Both the position numbers and the translations under genes were made by a program. A stretch of DNA of 64,000 bases from positions 7,351,501 to 7,415,500 of the forward strand of contig NC_063278.1 of the NCBI RefSeq assembly GCF_910591885.1. The letters are read 5' to 3'. The notes beneath the pieces were generated by a model that was not told the DNA's origin, searched no databases, and was given only the letters and a program-made list of their open reading frames with translations. The DNA is from Bombus terrestris (lineage: Eukaryota > Arthropoda > Insecta > Hymenoptera > Apidae). Each line of letters begins with the position of its first letter. The first letter of the stretch is position 1. Shown in pieces: positions 1-12,654 of this stretch.

Positions 1-2696
1 ATAGCTCAAATAACTTTTCAAACGAAGAGCTGTGTCTGAAACTATCTTTAACAATATATTAGTAGAAGTAGCCATTTGTCTTCTTTCCCTCTTGTCTCTC
101 TTACTTCGGTTCCATTTCATGGTCAAGAAAATGCAAGAGTTCTCGAGGTAGTTCTAACTCGGTAACTTCGATGTTACGTGTGTGCATGAAACATTAGAGT
201 GAGCCATTCCTTCTTCATTCTTTTTTCTTTGTTCCAGTTAGTGGGTAGAAAATTCGAAATGTTATATTACATAGGTATTCTATGGTAGAGCTTTATCTAT
301 TGGCGAATGCCTCTCTGTATGCGAATGAGGAACTAGTGGAGTAAAATAAACCAACAGCGTTACGACTTTACCCCTCCGTATCGAACGATCTTTTCTTTCA
401 CTTTCATCGTTCGGAAATGCAGGTAAACGCATCTGAGTGGAAACGGCATCCTTGTGTTTGCTCGGAAGTCGGCCGAACACTTTAAAGCTTGAAACTGATC
501 GCGTTCCCTTTCAGAGTTCCACTGATAATCTTCAGGTATATCCATGAAATGTAGGAAACATGTATGTGTATAATGTATACATGTATATATATGAAAAATA
601 TCGAGAATTTCAGTAATTAGATGCTGTAACGTATTTGGAGTCTACGTTTTGGGCTCCTAGTTCTATATTATTCCATTGTTTGATTTCAGCACATAACGAA
701 TAATATTACTTTACCAAACTTTATATATTGCAAAACATATAATTAAATTTTTAATAAAACCTGCATTAATTCTAATGTATTTAATTATTTTTTCTTTCAT
801 TCTTAATAGTAATCAGTCATCAAGCAGGGGCTTATCTATCGTTGAAAGATTGAGAGATAACCAGACGTTGTAATTTAATTTGCACTCTATATGACAAGGC
901 AAATTTCCATTGGAATATTTTGCAGCAAATTCTGGAAGAATCTTTAGCGCTTCAGCTGAAGGATGATCATTAATCAATGTCAAAGTTGCTCTTTCGACAT
1001 ATGGTTTTCCTTGTCGCGCAATAATGTGATTTGAAGTTGGCCAATCGATAATGGTAGATGGTTATTCCGATATCAATTTATCTGAACACACGTATGTATT
1101 TTTTATCAGTATGCAAGCTCATAATTAATTTGCTGAATTCGTTTTTTGGGGGCTTGAATCTTTCCTTTGTTCTTCGCTAGTGGTCGTTTTTCAAAAGTTT
1201 CTGTTTAGATAAACGAATCCAAGAAATCGTATCTTCCTGTGAGTTAAATCGATAGGCGACTTGGAGATAAGAGTCGCTATCAGCTGGATCACTGAATGAA
1301 TATTGTAAGCGTTATTAATGTCGTAGTTGAAAACAACATCGTGGGAGTGAGGATTTCGTTGACCGCCTCGGTGGAAATCCTTGAAATTATTTTAGGTCAA
1401 GCCTTCGCAACATTGTCGCAAGCGTTATCTATAATTAAATTCCATCCAATTAACTTGTCGTAAGAATATTTATTGAAGAGTTAACAAAATGTTTGTCAGC
1501 TGTAAGATAAATTCACACGATAGGCCCATGGTTGATCTTCCTTGAAAAACGTTTCTGTGCCTCTAATGAAAAGACGTATCTACTCTTTCTTTTTGGGAAG
1601 TTATTGGCACCTTGTATCAGGGAGAGGGTTAAAAAGAAAGGTTGTGAATTGCGAGGCGCTTTGTAGGCTGTGAAGCAGGAATATTTCGGCCGTGTACAAA
1701 GAGCCGTGAGAGTCGATGGCGGTGCTCGAGCACTTTTCCACCTACCATCTGTCGTTTGGGCTTCCAGCCGGAGTAACCTGATCTTTGTAGAAACCAGAGT
1801 TCGAAAACCTCCTACGTTAGTGCCTGTAGTTCCTTGCATCCCCCTCGCCGCGTGAATCTTTTTAAAAATTGCACTTCTAACTTGCTTCTTGCTAAACCTT
1901 ATATTCTATTGTTGTCTGAATCACCTTATCCTATTCTGTATTCTAATTTCAGCTTTGTCGCTTTTCTTTGGTATTCGAGTCTTCTAGAAATTACAGAAAA
2001 TAATTTTCTAACAAAGAGGAAAAGCTGGAGAGCGAAGTCGAATCGTGGTATTCGTTTGGTTGCGAGCAACAGGCATGATGATTTCTCACGTTTTAGAGCA
2101 ACCAGCGTGGTAAAAGGAAGACTCGGGTGGAAGAGTAGGTACGTCATGTGGAAGAGAATTTACTGTGCAGGTTGCAAATAAAAAGGAACGGTGATTTAGT
2201 ATCTCCAGGCCGCGTTCAAGAGGCGCGTGCGAGCGTTCGTTGCACGGGGAATGTCTGTTTTTAAGGCGAGTTGCGACCGCTATTAAGCGTCCAAAGCGCG
2301 ACTTATGCTTTTCACGTGCAGCCACCGCCTAAATATCGAATTTACACGCGGCGATTCGAACAAAACGCCCTTTGCACGCCAAGCGATCGTTCCTCCGTGA
2401 AGGAACGAGCAAATTTATTCGTACGCTATACGTTGTGCAGAAACCAACTTATAGAATGGAATAACTATAAAAGTCTTTAACTCCTTGTTTTACGACATTT
2501 TTAATCTTCGATCTTATGAATTAAAAATGAAGTTAGAATGAAATGTTAATAAAATGTATATAATAAATATATAATATAATAAAATTAAAACTTTGTTAAT
2601 ACTTGTTCATCACGGGTATAATTGGATATTGTATAAGGCAAGGAGTTAAAATACATTGATTTTGATATTCTTTGCTAAAATATAATCTTTTTGCAG
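1..2696. other. non-coding DNA 5' of the first visible exon (upstream intron or 5' flank)
   Basis: No open frame here looks like a conserved protein, and none is framed by a convincing acceptor and donor. The stretch ends in the acceptor ttgcag (2691-2696), so its right-hand part must be intronic. The exon preceding 2697 is therefore either outside the window or an unrecognised, possibly untranslated, exon within it. A TATA-rich block at 2540-2600 and a CpG-rich patch near 2210-2300 are visible, but I could not assign a promoter. Confidence 0.5.
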
Positions 2697-2806
2697 CCAA
2701 TATGGATATGGAATCCCTGTACGACTACGGGGAGGAGGAACAGGACTTCTACGAGGAGAGTCCTGGTACCAGGAAAGGTTACCCGATCGATCACAGATCC
2801 ATCAAG
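2697..2806 (+). CDS. coding exon (likely start-codon exon) of an unidentified acidic protein
   Basis: The exon follows a T-rich acceptor ending ttgcag at 2696. An ATG at 2702 has a good context (A at -3, G at +4) and opens 35 codons up to the donor AAG|GTCAGT at 2806/2807. The peptide begins MDMESLYDYGEEEQDFYEES and continues with a basic stretch (TRKGYP, then DHRSIK). It is strongly acidic and tyrosine-rich at first, with no signal peptide or membrane segment, so a cytoplasmic protein is likely. The frame is also open through the CCA-like codon upstream of the ATG, so a coding exon further 5' cannot be excluded. The exon ends in phase 0, which matches the phase-0 start of the exon at 12447. 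I do not recognise the family. If the acceptor is real, 2697-2701 would be 5' UTR when translation starts at 2702. Confidence 0.7.
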
Positions 2807-5800
2807 GTCAGTGATACTCTTTGATCGTTCACTCGAGCGGAGCAAAGACGGAAGGAAGACGATCGACGCTTTTAACCGCACACGATCCACAGGTGACACT
2901 TAATTACACCCGGTCTAAATCTGAAACGGCGCGCAATTTCGAAATGTGAGAGGTTTGATCTCTGTTTTGATCTGGGATTCTGCAGCCGCGTGATCGCGTC
3001 GCGGAGTTATTTTCGGAACTTCCTTTTAATGTCGCCGCTCGCGCTGCCAGCCATTTCCATTGTGTAATTGTCATCGATGCGACACTTCGAACTCGCGATC
3101 GTTTTCCTTTCGTTTTATTCTCAGGATGAAAATTACGGTTTGCGCAAAAATAGAAAGGAATGTAAAAATTGTAAAAGATAATGGAATGCCAGAAGCTGCT
3201 TCGAATGTTTCTGTTATATCGAACCATCTACCTATAGTTGTTATTAGTCTCGTGAAAAAGAATGTAAATTGTTTATGCATAGTTAAAAGGAGCTAGCTAT
3301 TCTCAACTTGATATTCGAGGAATTGCTACGTTCGGTGGACAGATTGACGGATGGTTTTAATCTTTTTAGATTGTAACTAAATACGTTTACTTAAAGAACA
3401 ACCTAACCATGATCGACGATTTTTTTTGGCAAACTTCTCGAATATTTCATTCGAAAAGACAATGCTACCGAAACCACCACGGAGCAGCGGAAATTTCCAA
3501 CATCGGACAAGTATGCTGCATCGTTTTGCAAATTATTAATTAACTGTAATGGCTCGTTAGGGCCGTTATCGTACAGCAAACACGATAGTTTCTATTATAT
3601 AGGAGATAGAGAAGGAGAGCGAAGAGGACCGTCCGAAATAGGCGAATCCTGCTCTATTTTCGCGGTGATAGTTGACGTTGGCAACTCCGTTGGCAGAGCT
3701 TGCGATTGTACGAGTGCCAGTAACAATTCGTTCCGTAGCTGCTCTCCGCCTTCGTTTCATGAATGAACGTAGAGCCAACGATCGTTTCTCATCCCCTCTC
3801 GCCCTTCCCTTCCTCCCTGACCTCACGTGGTCACCGTCTAACACTTCTAACGCGTTCTCCTTTACTCTTGATCCTTCTTTCTCCGTTCTGCGTGCTTGCG
3901 TGCTTCTCTCTGTCCTGTTCTTCCTCCTCGTTTCACTCGGTTGCGCCCTGACCATCGGTCTCTCTTTGTCCTCGTCTGTTCGGTCGCTCTTTTCTTTCTC
4001 TTGCCGTGTGCTCCCTCCTTGTTCTACCTCCTACTATTTCCCCTTTGTTTTATATTCCTTCGGGCTCCTCTGTCGGGGCAGACACGAAATCTTGGATAGC
4101 GTGCGCGCTTATGTAAGGCGTGATGTTTAATTGATAGCTCGGTTGGAAGACTATGTAAATGATCACCGTGTAATGGGTTTATACAAGTTTCGAATTAAAC
4201 GAATAGCTATGTATACGATCGTGTAATGGATGTTCAGGCGATTTCACGTTGCATTTTAAGTTTCGTTAGGCAGTTAATCGAACCGCGTGTAAGTCTCGTT
4301 CTCTTCTCTCACCTCTTCCTTGGTCGTTGTCTCGGTCCGCTGGTGCTCGAAGAAGGCGTCTTCTCGCCGTTTCTTCGTCTGGTTTCGCCTTGTTTAGCGT
4401 CTGCTGGCCCCCATCTGTTCCGACTGCTCGGATCAGGTCGACTTTACTGCCAGTTTACGCACTTTTGCTTCGAGTTTGAGCAACCGACTTGTTCCTCGAT
4501 ACAAACCCAATATGGTGGATAACACGTAGATACGTTCGTCTTTTACGTTTCAAGATTGTGTAAGGTTTTAAAGTGGGAAGTCTATTTTCGCGACGTACGT
4601 ATTACGACGATGTATTATTCTACGACTAAGATCGATGGACTTTGACAAATTAATAAAGATCTACTCCATCTCCGCAGTGTCATTCGTCGAAAGAAATCAT
4701 CCCGTAGGAATCGTAAACGAGTTAGCTCGAAGGGAGGAAGAAGCAAAAAGGAGGTAGCAGCAGGAAGGAGGAGTAGTAATCGTTCGAAAGCGAAAGGGAC
4801 GTGGAAGAGACGGGAAAGTCGGTGAGTTAGTTAAGAGGAACGGGATGTAGGGACAGGCGGGAAGAAACGCGTGCACGGCTGCCGGTGCTCTCGGGGGAGG
4901 AGAAAGGAGAAATCTAAGTCGCCAGAAATAGCATCCCTTCTCGCATCATGTAGCCAGACCTTCTGCATGCGCCGTTCGTTCTAGTCGCATGCACCGTTGC
5001 CTCACCTACGTCACACGCTCTCTCGCGCCCGGTGCATCGTTGTCCTCTCTTCGCCTCTCTCCCTTCCTCTCTCTCTCTGTCGACTTTGCTTCTTTTCATT
5101 AACGAGCCGAGGGTTGACGGAGGAGAGCAACGTCGTTATACAATCTAACGGACATCTCGTGGCGATGCATGCGTTAGGAGGGAACCCTCTGTCACACGTA
5201 GAAGCTTAATGCAACTCACCGACCAAAATTGAAATTGAATTTTTAGAATGACTTTTAGAAGTGCGATGATTCAGTTTCGTTTCGTTCAGAGGTTTCTCGC
5301 AAGAGTTCTTGCTTCTATGAAAGACTATTTTGGAGATGCGTGGGTCACGTTTTCTTGACAGAAGGTAGGTTCTTTTTCTAGAGGGAAACGTTGAAAGTTT
5401 GATAGGGGACACGTACTCTATTTTGAGCGTTGATTATACCTTTGGTTATTCAAATGACGAATAGTAGTGGAAGAGAGGAAGTAATATAGGGGAATTTGAA
5501 CCAGATTGATGATAAGAGCCCGTCTAGAACAATTAGCCGTTTGCAATCGTGCCCATTCGCTCGCCATCGATTCAGGATTAAACGATTTGGGCGTGGTGCA
5601 TCCGTTTCCTTTCCTAGCTTCCCGCTGCATACTGATTATACCTGTTTTCCCCTGACAATACTGGTCTTGATAGATCGAACGAGTCAACCATTGGTTTTCT
5701 CGACTTTTTAAGAGGAAATATGTCAAAGGATATTTTCTTCTTGCACCTGGTTATTACAGTTATTCGAAGAGGACGTTCGAGAAGCACCTTTCTCGATTCA

Positions 5801-6451
5801 TGATACCCTGGAACATCGCGTTGTCCACTTGACATTTACAGTCTACAATCATCCTGTTTCCTTTGCAAATATTTACGAGTTGCATCACGTAATCTTTGCA
5901 CTGTCAAATTTCACAGTTATCCAGTGTTTCGTTCCGAGGCCATCTGTCGATGAATATTTAATAAGAGGAAAGCAGGACAGCTGTTGTCAGCGCAGGAACT
6001 GGCCACTTGGCCGCTTCTCTGCCGGAAGTCCTCCGCGGAACTCGTCGAAAAACGATCCCCCGCTCGCATTCGGAGGATCGACTCGAATCTCCCACGCTTC
6101 TTTTTCTTTTAAATCACGCTGCGTCGACCCAAGATTCCAATATCACCTGTATTAGGAAAAAAAGATCTGTGGCGTTAAGGACAATACAGAAGCAATGTAA
6201 TTAAGATTTAATATTTGAAACGTACGTAAAGCGAATTATTATATCCTTATTGCTATGCATAATCTCTTTTTAAGTATTGAAATTTTAAATTAAGGTGCTT
6301 GTATCGCTCTGAACTCCTCCTCGCTAGAGTCCCTTTATTTCTCTTATTTCACGTTTTCTAGTTTCTAATGAAACTAACGTTCAAGGAACTCGACGAAGCC
6401 AATATGAAAGAGTATTCATCTCGGTAGACAGATTTGCTTACGATCGATCTC

Positions 6452-6479
<28 letters not shown>
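6452..6479. repeat. (AG)n microsatellite
   Basis: About 14 uninterrupted AG dinucleotides lie in the first intron. Such tracts can bind GAGA-factor-type proteins in insects, but nothing nearby marks a promoter. Confidence 0.95.
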
Positions 6480-6482
<3 letters not shown>

Positions 6483-9400
6483 CACGATTATTCACGAACT
6501 TCTAAATATACGAGGCTAACCTTTCGGCTTTTAACGAGGGGTAATAAAATCCATGCTCGGTGCATATTTACGTCGCTAGCTACGGAAACCAGGTCGATAT
6601 AGCGGAAAAGTTTTTAATCGTGCGTGTCTTCTGTCATTCATCCCTGATAAATAGAAGCTGCGTATAAATAGCGAATGGGACGATGAATGGCGGACGTTAC
6701 GTGTTCATCGACGTTTTTCTCTCGTTCTCGGTTCATTGATGATACTTACTCGGGTCTATCGAGACCCTATTCCCTCGTAATACTATTCGATCGATTCGTT
6801 TCCCCGATTACAACTATAAGACACTATAAAACAGAATAGTAATAGTCTTTCTTTAATGTTTTTTTTAACCTGATTTAGTTACGCTTTGAAATTCGTGTCC
6901 ATTAGCGAATATCCTGTTTATATAATTACGTTTCGCAATTGTCCATTGACGATATCGATGAAAAGTTAGGCTGGAATTAGCGAGTTTAACGTTTGACCGG
7001 TTTATTGACTATCTTGGATCGAAAATGGTAATGTTGAACGCTTCCTCGCGAGGCCTTATCTTATCGTAGTCCACGTGCGTGCAATCAGGCGACATTCGGT
7101 CTCAGAAAACATTGATATTACGTTCATTGACGGTATGTCTGGCCATTGAAATGCGCTCAATTTCGTAACTACTGTATTCTACCAGCGCTTGACTATCTTC
7201 GTATTGGCTTTGGATCAATTGGAAGATCGTCGAAAGGCTATGCACGCGAAAGAATCATCCTCGCGATTTGATCAGAGATTCTTTTAAAAAATTTCAGACA
7301 TACTTCCATTCAGTGTCTCAACCCTTTCGATTATTCCGCAGCTGCTGTTGCATTTATCTGCTAATTATATTACTTTGTCTTTAATTTATAATCACGCTGT
7401 CAATTAATGGAATTGCTGGCGTTAAACATGAACAGTCGAACGTCTCGTCCGTTCATTTTTCATTTCACGTCTCCAGTTGTCGATATCGTTCGTTAAGGAA
7501 CCGACGAATGTTTCACGATGCATCGTCGTGAACCGTCTGAAATCTCGACGTTGAACGGATTCTCTGCGTTCGAAATACATACTAGTTTCTATTTCGTGCG
7601 ATCGAGATAATCGAATCAAGACGCGACTTGCAGGTTTCATTGAATTGGACGTTGAATGTTTAAAGATGGAATGGTTTTTAGACGAGTCTCCAAGTGGCCG
7701 AGCCACGATTCGATCTTGGAAAAATATTTTCGACCGTTTTTGCTCCTGCTGCTGCGTGGCTCGAATAGATTTACATGTCTGAAAGGACCATTACTGGGAA
7801 CGCGGTTCGATGTCTATTTTTGCTCGCACGTTGGTTGAAACAATCTTGCCTATTGCTCGGTGAACTCGTTCGATATTTCTCGTGGGTCGTCTGTCTTTTT
7901 TCCTTGGCTTCTTGGCTCGCTCTGAAGCCAATTGGTTAGAACGATCTTTCTAGTATTCTTCGAAGTCACGATAGAACTCCACTTATTAGGATGAAATTTT
8001 AGTTAATGGCCAATTAACTGAACTGCCGTTCGAATCCAATTAAGCGAATGAAACGTGGAATTAAACATTTAATAATTTCATTAGTGCTAAAAATCAGCCA
8101 CAAATTTTTGTTTCCATTTCTATCATTATTGGACATAAATGGAGTCTCACTTCTATTAGCGTTTCGATATCGATATCTTTGACTCGAATCAAGAGAAAGA
8201 AATATTGCCGATCTTTGCTCGGAGAACGAAGTTCGGTTGCAACATTTGTTCTGCGAATGCAACCTCAGCTGTAGCCCGATTCCCGAACTAATGGCAAAGA
8301 TTCAAGAAACATAACTCTCCGACTAAATTTCCATGCCGAAACGTTTCAGAATAATATGTTACCACACGATGAAGGAGCGCGAAGAGAAAAGAAAGAAACG
8401 TAGAAGCAAATGGGGGGTAAAAATAGCTGGCGATCGTGGTAGACGTGAAACGTGCTAATAGCTCCTTTTCGTTTCTTCCTTTCAAGGGCGTATTCGACGA
8501 TCTTCTCTCTCTTGGCTTTTGCCGTTGGTCCTCTCGGTCAGTCAGAGAACACAGTCTCTTAGCCGGCTCCCTCTTCGTCTGTTCGCTTCTCTTTCGACGA
8601 TTCGTCTCTGTTCCCCTTCTTCGTAGACTCTGTTACTCACTCATTCAGAGAACGGTTCGAGTCCGTTCAGAAGGAGTATAATGCCGAGTTTCTTGTACGA
8701 ACCAGGTCGTCGTGCTGCCCAAAGGTGCGGACTTTGTGCACGAAGATGGAAGCTTAACGCTTTACACGAGGATATTCCCTTTCCTACCGCTCCGATCGTA
8801 CTCTACGATCCGACTGGTTCAGAGAATCGTGCTATAAAATAAATATAAATTGTGCTATAAAATGATAACCGTACAGACCGAGGCAACGTGTATTCTTCCA
8901 ATAAAACGATAAAGTTATCTGTTAGGGTTTTGGGGAATTCGTGGAAGTTAATATTTTGTAGGGAGGGAACATTATCTAAAATGGAAATGAGTGTTCGTTT
9001 TCTTTCTTCTTAGAAAAGAAATAGATGGCTCGCCCGAATGTTTCAACGGTGATGAATACTCGTTGCGTTAATTGTAAAGAATAAAGGAGTGGAAGCTGTA
9101 CCGTGACGTTTTGGCTCGGGGATCGACGACGCCGATTTCCGAGAAATAATTGCGAATTGTATCGTTCGCAATTCGTACGACGATTAATTTATCTAGGCGC
9201 GAGTACAATGCACACTCATCGATCGCGGTAAGTGAATTCGCGTAGACGATGTTCCGTTCTTATCCACGTTTCTTCTCGTCCAACCTCGTTGTACATAAAT
9301 GTACGAGGAAAAGATACGGAAAACCTTGGACTTATCGTTTCTAGACTGCTGCTTGTGCAAATTATAAACGATGTTCATCTTTCGCTATAAATATATAAAT

Positions 9401-11339
9401 TAAGATCTATCGCAGCTGTTACATTGTAAATATTTTATATAGGTACTTTGTAGTATTATGCGCATTGTATAATGTCTGGTAAATGCATAAACATCCGTAG
9501 TTTAATCTTTACTGATTCACTTTAATCTGTTAACACGTGGCATTAATCTCTTCGTTTATTGTTCGTCAAACTTTCGTTTCTTCTGAAAACAAATTACATC
9601 ATATTTACATTCGAAAGAATTAAAATCAAACTGTCTGAGATTAATTTGACTTTTTTTAACTCGAAATTTTGTGATTGCAGAAATTCTGGCGAAAGGATGA
9701 CACGGTCGATAGGTTAAAAAAATACATAAGAGAAAAAGACGATGAAGATGTAAATCAAAATTATCATTTTATCTTTATCGAGCTTTATCGAGACTCGTAT
9801 GTTCTATTGCTTACACGATACTAAAATAATCTCGATGGCTGGTCTCACGGATCGGGCTTGGCAGTTTGGTTCGGAAGCAAGTGGCCTGAACGTACGGTCA
9901 CGTAGGTCTAACGTAGTGGAACGAATCGGCACGGCTCGGTATCGTTCGAATGCCGATGATGAAAGAGGAAGAGATAGGTAAACAGATAGATGAACTGGCG
10001 GAGAAAGACGGCAAGCAACGCGTGACAAGAATTACCAGCAGACCGCTTCTCTGCATACACGTGTTGCGTTCGTATGTGTACAGGCAATACGTGGGGGAAA
10101 ATAATTATCGTGTAAGACAGAGGGGCCGTTGTTCGATTCACGATTTAATCGGCTCTCCCATTAACGCGAGATCACTTTTCTTATTTCGCGCTTTCATCCA
10201 TGGAAAATCTCGCTCTATTAGACATAGAACTTGTAATACTCCTATGCAATCTTCCATATTCTAAACTTTCCATTGAGCGTTGGTATCGTGGGCGCTAGCG
10301 AGCGGTATCTCTTGAAAACAGAATACTTAGAACGATAGCAACGCGATGTAGGGAGATAGAAGTGAAAAGCAGTCTGAATACTCGATGTTCGCTGGTGTTC
10401 AGTTATCAATAATGTAGATACATGCAAATATTATATACTCATGGCATCTATATCTTCTCGCAAATGTAAATACTGATTATCCTAGGAAATGTGACTCGAT
10501 GCTCGATTCTCTGATTATTATCTAAACACCTTAAATTCAAACATAAAAACCCTCGTGGCGCCAGGATGGCGGTTATTTACCGAGTTAAGTCTCGTTCTCT
10601 ACATTTTCCGTGGTAAATTCAAGATTTATGTACTGTAGTTTATCGAATTGATGCGTGCACCATGCACTTGGTTGGAGTGCCATCACCGGTATGGTCCTGC
10701 GTCTATGACCAACGAGCGTCTGGTGATGGAGGAAGGGTGGCTGATGGACTGGCTCTCCGGCGACAGTGGAGGAGGGAAAAGTGGAAAGAATTAGAGGGGA
10801 AAGATGCGGAGAGTGCAGCGAGGTGGGCGAGACCTGGTGATAGAGTGCATCGTGAGAGAGGTAAAGGGAAACAGAGGAGAGAAGAGCAGCGTAAAAGGAG
10901 AGAGCAGATAGGGAGAGGGGACGAGAAGCGTAGGTACGGCGAGGTTAGAATGTTGCATCGCGTCGCAGCGCTGTCGTTGCATTGCGTACCGTTGCGTCAC
11001 TCTCTTGTGCAGCGTTTCATTCAACTTGGAGTCCCTCGCACGAAGGTCAAGCGGTCGTAGCTATCGCCAAGCGCGCCGACTCTGTTGCATCTTCTCTCTC
11101 TTTCTCTCTCTTCTTTCTTCTCCTTTTCCCTTTTTCCACCCACCGCTATCGCTGTAATATTAATTTGTTGGTCATCCTCGGTCAACTTGAATTTTTTACA
11201 TTTTCGTAACATTCTTCTCGACGTAGCGTATATAGCACGATGTATTTTAAACGAGTAATAACTCTATGAAATCTCCCATGAAATTCGTCCTCGTCGGTAC
11301 ATTCATCTTTCTTCCACCTAAAGTTTAATTTCGTCTCGA

Positions 11340-11850
11340 TCAAACCGTTGCGGTTTCTCTTCCCTTCTCTTTCTCTTCGGTCTCTTTTTAACATATCTCT
11401 GTCCCTCGTGTTTCTCCATCTTCATCGATCATTCAGTCATCCGTCTTGTTTCTTCTCCATCTTTTTTTGCCTTGTGATCTACCTCCCGTACCGTTTCTCT
11501 CGTTGCCCGTTTCTTATTCAGCGATTTTATTTCTTTCTCCCGCGTCGAGCTCTCCTTTATCCGCCCCCTCCACCTCCTGTCGTTCTCTGTCCATTCTCCT
11601 CCCTACCGTTGCTCTTTTTCCGCTCTTCTCCCCTTCCGGCACGTCAACTCCAGCAGGTTCACCGTCCATTCATGCCTCTACCGAGACGCCGTCTCCTCGC
11701 GACTCTTTCATCCTACCTTCCTACGATCTCGACCTTCTTTCTCTCTCCTTCAGCCACCATCCCTCGACGATCATTGATTCTTATCGCTCTCTTCATCGAG
11801 TTTCTTCTCTTCTCTGTCTCTGCTGTTTTACTTCTCGTTCTTTAATGTTT
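11340..11850 (+). repeat. polypyrimidine-rich block
   Basis: About 500 bases are overwhelmingly C and T on the plus strand. They keep two frames open (11348-11845 and 11446-11895) only because stop codons need purines. The translated products are Leu/Ser/Phe/Pro strings. It lies about 600 bp upstream of the exon at 12447, too far to be that exon's own polypyrimidine tract. I regard it as a low-complexity intronic block rather than a gene. Confidence 0.75.
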
Positions 11851-12446
11851 CACAGATCCTTGTTTTGGCATCATACCTCGGGCTTGTTTCGATAACTGTA
11901 CCAAGAACAGATACAAATCTGTACGTCATACCATAATAGTATCATAGTACGAAGATAGTGAGAGTTACGTGGATTTGTCTCTTACGGAACATACAGTAGG
12001 CAATGATCTTTAAGTAAGATTCGTCCATTAGCTACGCGTGAGATAATAGAGTGAATGTCGTGTTCCGACGAACTATCGCTTTAACCAATCCATCATCTGA
12101 AATGTACACGCTATAAGAATTTATATACACATCTGATTACATTAACATATACGTATACACTGCAATTATAGTTAAACACTGACCGTCTTTAAATTTAAAT
12201 AAGCCAACAGCAATGTCTAGTCTGCCGTAACTGCGAAACTAGACTATTCGTAACATTGTCTAACATCGCTCTCTTATGTTAAGAATAATGGTAATGTGAA
12301 TGTTACCAATTTATTCTTTTTACTGCCTTTTTTTTAACGAATCTGATTCTCGTTCACGATCGATATTAACAAAAATCGAGCAACAATGTATCATTCTGTC
12401 AATAGATCGAATTAAAAAGAAAGTCTCTGCTTTCTTCTTCTTTCAG

Positions 12447-12654
12447 CGCGATGCCAGAGGCGTGGGTAGCTATCTGGGAGGCGGCAGCATTAGCGACGGT
12501 GGCGGCATGTTGACGGTTATGGCGAAGTTGATGAAACAAGAGCTGGCCTCTGACGCCGAGGAAGAGGGCCTGGTGCCTGCCCTCTCCGGCAGGTTCACCT
12601 CGATGCGGAAAGTGCCCTCTCTCTCCGACCTGTCCGATCCGGAGAGCTCCTTAG
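12447..12654 (+). CDS. internal coding exon of the same unidentified gene
   Basis: A textbook acceptor (tttcttcttctttcag at 12431-12446) and donor (TTAG|GTGAGT at 12654/12655) bound 208 bases that are open in phase 0. They encode 69 codons and leave one base (phase 1) for the next exon. The peptide starts RDARGVGSYLGGG, has a Gly/Ser-rich stretch, then MLTVMAKLMKQE (a possible short amphipathic helix), an acidic patch (SDAEEEG) and ends with FTSMRKVPSLSDLSDPESSL, a Ser/Asp-rich segment with plausible phosphorylation sites. GC-rich third positions contrast with the surrounding intron, which supports real coding sequence. No catalytic motif, transmembrane span or named domain is seen. The style resembles linker regions of cytoplasmic scaffold or signalling proteins, but I cannot name it. 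Confidence 0.85.

Larger units (their letters stand above)
2807..12446 (+). other. intron of 9.6 kb between the two visible coding exons
   Basis: It begins GTCAGT (donor at 2807) and ends in a pyrimidine-rich acceptor, tttcttcttctttcag (12431-12446). The interior holds only low-complexity frames. These are CT-rich blocks (about 3790-4060, 5030-5100, 8500-8650, 11080-11160 and 11340-11850), GA-rich blocks (about 4735-4920 and 10725-10930) and a (GA)n microsatellite. Open frames within these blocks translate to Leu/Ser/Phe/Arg-rich or Arg/Glu-rich strings and are not supported as genes. I see no RNA gene or recognisable transposon in this interval. Confidence 0.65.

Noticed and set aside
11348..11895. 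Long plus-strand open frames (165 and 149 codons)
   Set aside because: They exist because the sequence is nearly pure C/T. Products are Leu/Ser/Phe strings without domain character, and two overlapping frames are equally open.
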